This document shows, piece after piece, positions 4,665 through 5,176 of a stretch of DNA of 5,176 bases (position 1 is the stretch's first letter; each line of letters opens with the position of its first letter). Position numbers and translations under genes: made by a program. The notes beneath the pieces are model-generated. The model searched no databases. It saw only the letters and a program-made list of their open reading frames with translations, and was not told the origin of the DNA. The DNA is from Chloroflexota bacterium (GTDB taxonomy: Bacteria; Chloroflexota; Anaerolineae; Caldilineales; Caldilineaceae): contig QEUW01000520.1 in NCBI GenBank assembly GCA_003577005.1, positions 1-5,176 on the forward strand, given 5' to 3'.

Positions 4665-4945
4665 CCCAGCGAGATAACCGGGGCCGGTTCACCACTGGCA
4701 ACACAATCAGCAAACGGGGTTGGGCCGGGCTGGTGCGCAAGCGGTTCAAGGGCAGTGAAGCCACAGCACGGGCCTACGTTGCCCAGCTGGGGCGCTACGC
4801 CTACGCATCGATGTTTGACCCTCGAGCGCGTACGCCCATGATGCAATGGCGCTTTGAAAACTTCTTTGCGCACCCGGGCACGCCAGAACAGTTTGCACGG
4901 CAGTTTGATTTTACGCTTGACGATTTGCGGGAGGTGCGGCCATGA
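4661..4945 (+). CDS. Small basic protein with an RGRFTTGN-type N-terminus, 94 residues
   Basis: The start overlaps the previous stop as ATGA, and a GGGGG tract lies nine bases upstream. The N-terminus (RDNRGRFTTGN at 4-14) resembles the G-R-F-x-x-G-N lead found at the start of many phage-type DNA-packaging or DUF5681-like proteins. Strong basic patches follow (KRGWAGLVRKRFK, 18-30). Residues ~35-50 form a likely helix (ATARAYVAQLGRYAYA), and the C-terminal third is aromatic and then acidic (FDFTLDDL, 82-89). This suggests a small nucleic-acid-binding protein of a phage-derived or conjugative element. The family link is by resemblance of one short motif only. The next start (ATG 4942) again overlaps the stop as ATGA. 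Confidence 0.68.
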   Translation: MTQRDNRGRFTTGNTISKRGWAGLVRKRFKGSEATARAYVAQLGRYAYASMFDPRARTPMMQWRFENFFAHPGTPEQFARQFDFTLDDLREVRP

Positions 4946-5176
4946 ACCAGAGACAAAGACGCCTGACGCCGGCGCACCAGTGCGCAGCGTTTTGGGCTGG
5001 GTGGTCCTGGCCGTCGTGGGGTTGGTTGTGGTGGCGAGCGTTGCACGCTGGGCCACAGGTGGACCACAGGAGCAAGGGGGTGTGCCAGCATGGGCACGGC
5101 TAGGCGAACACTGCGGAAACTATGAAGAAGTGGCGCCGGGCGTCTGGCGCGCCCTGAGGGCCCCCGGCTGTGATGC
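4917..5176 (+). CDS. Single-pass membrane protein, partial at the window end, start uncertain
   Basis: The frame beginning at or before GTG 4980 is open to the window end. It encodes a clear membrane segment (VLGWVVLAVVGLVVVASVA), then a polar tail with GEHCGNYEEV and APGCD. The same frame upstream reads HEPETKTPDAGAP, which looks like coding sequence. A TTG at 4917 would give an N-terminus with CGRCGHEP, a half zinc-ribbon-like knuckle, and overlap the preceding gene by 29 bases, without a visible ribosome site. The best ribosome site (GGGAGGTG, 4929-4936) instead serves ATG 4942, which is in another frame. That frame gives a 53-residue Trp-rich peptide ending at 5103. So the start is unresolved: GTG 4980, TTG 4917, or ATG 4942 with a frame change. 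Topology is probably cytoplasmic N-terminus, one helix, exported C-terminal part. Confidence 0.5.
   Translation, partial: MTICGRCGHEPETKTPDAGAPVRSVLGWVVLAVVGLVVVASVARWATGGPQEQGGVPAWARLGEHCGNYEEVAPGVWRALRAPGCD
4929..4944 (+). promoter_or_regulatory. Strong ribosome site and ATG in a frame different from the membrane-protein frame
   Basis: GGGAGGTG at 4929-4936 is followed five bases later by ATG 4942, which overlaps the preceding stop as ATGA, exactly as at the two upstream gene junctions. This marks a real initiation point. Its frame reads MNQRQRRLTPAHQ and then a run of Trp codons, while the credible membrane helix lies in the -1 frame. Confidence 0.5.

Noticed and set aside
4475..5056. Minus-strand open frame of 193 codons across the small genes
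   Set aside because: It runs antisense through three ATGA-linked genes with ribosome sites, and has no motif or start signal of its own.
1..5176. CRISPR array or insertion sequence
   Set aside because: No spaced direct repeats of 23-40 bases, no transposase motif and no terminal inverted repeat with target duplication were seen.

Overview
The window looks like a piece of a GC-rich bacterial chromosome, most probably a member of the Chloroflexota. This rests on three things: a MoxR / DUF58 / multi-pass membrane protein operon, the XerC/D-like integrase with an S-P-V-D tail, and 7-bp periodic intergenic repeats that I associate from memory with that phylum. The taxonomy is inference and no database was consulted.

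Left part (1-2789, minus strand). This is an operon transcribed right to left: a MoxR-family AAA+ ATPase (1774-2724), a DUF58 protein whose start overlaps the MoxR stop as TAATG (584-1774), and the N-terminal part of a polytopic membrane protein (528 down past base 1). MoxR and DUF58 proteins usually act together as a chaperone pair for membrane or envelope complexes. The third gene is broken by a 22-bp tandem duplication (373-418) that shifts the frame after about 45 residues. Removing one copy restores a reading frame with four obvious membrane segments. A run of heptamer repeats (547-607) fills the gap between the last two genes and supplies the DUF58 stop codon. A plausible promoter lies at 2761-2789.

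Middle (2790-3104). A divergent promoter candidate, six degenerate heptamers (2901-2942) and a complete tRNA-Arg(CCU) gene (2944-3016) are followed by a long hairpin that ends in six T directly before the next start codon.

Right part (3105-5176, plus strand). A complete tyrosine recombinase (3105-4001) lies just downstream of the tRNA and points away from it. This is the usual layout of an element integrated into a tRNA 3' end, and the opposite att site would lie beyond the window. Then comes a 169-base gene-free stretch that is almost entirely foldable, with an intrinsic-terminator-like hairpin and competing pairings that could hide or expose the ribosome binding site. After it, small unrecognised genes (69, 95 and 94 codons, then a partial single-pass membrane protein) are chained by ATGA overlaps. 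The small genes look like accessory genes of the element. Their functions cannot be read from the sequence.

The signals most worth checking are the two RNA leaders that appear to use the same logic (competing C-rich and G-rich segments, one of them the Shine-Dalgarno site), the 22-bp frameshifting duplication, and the heptamer repeats.
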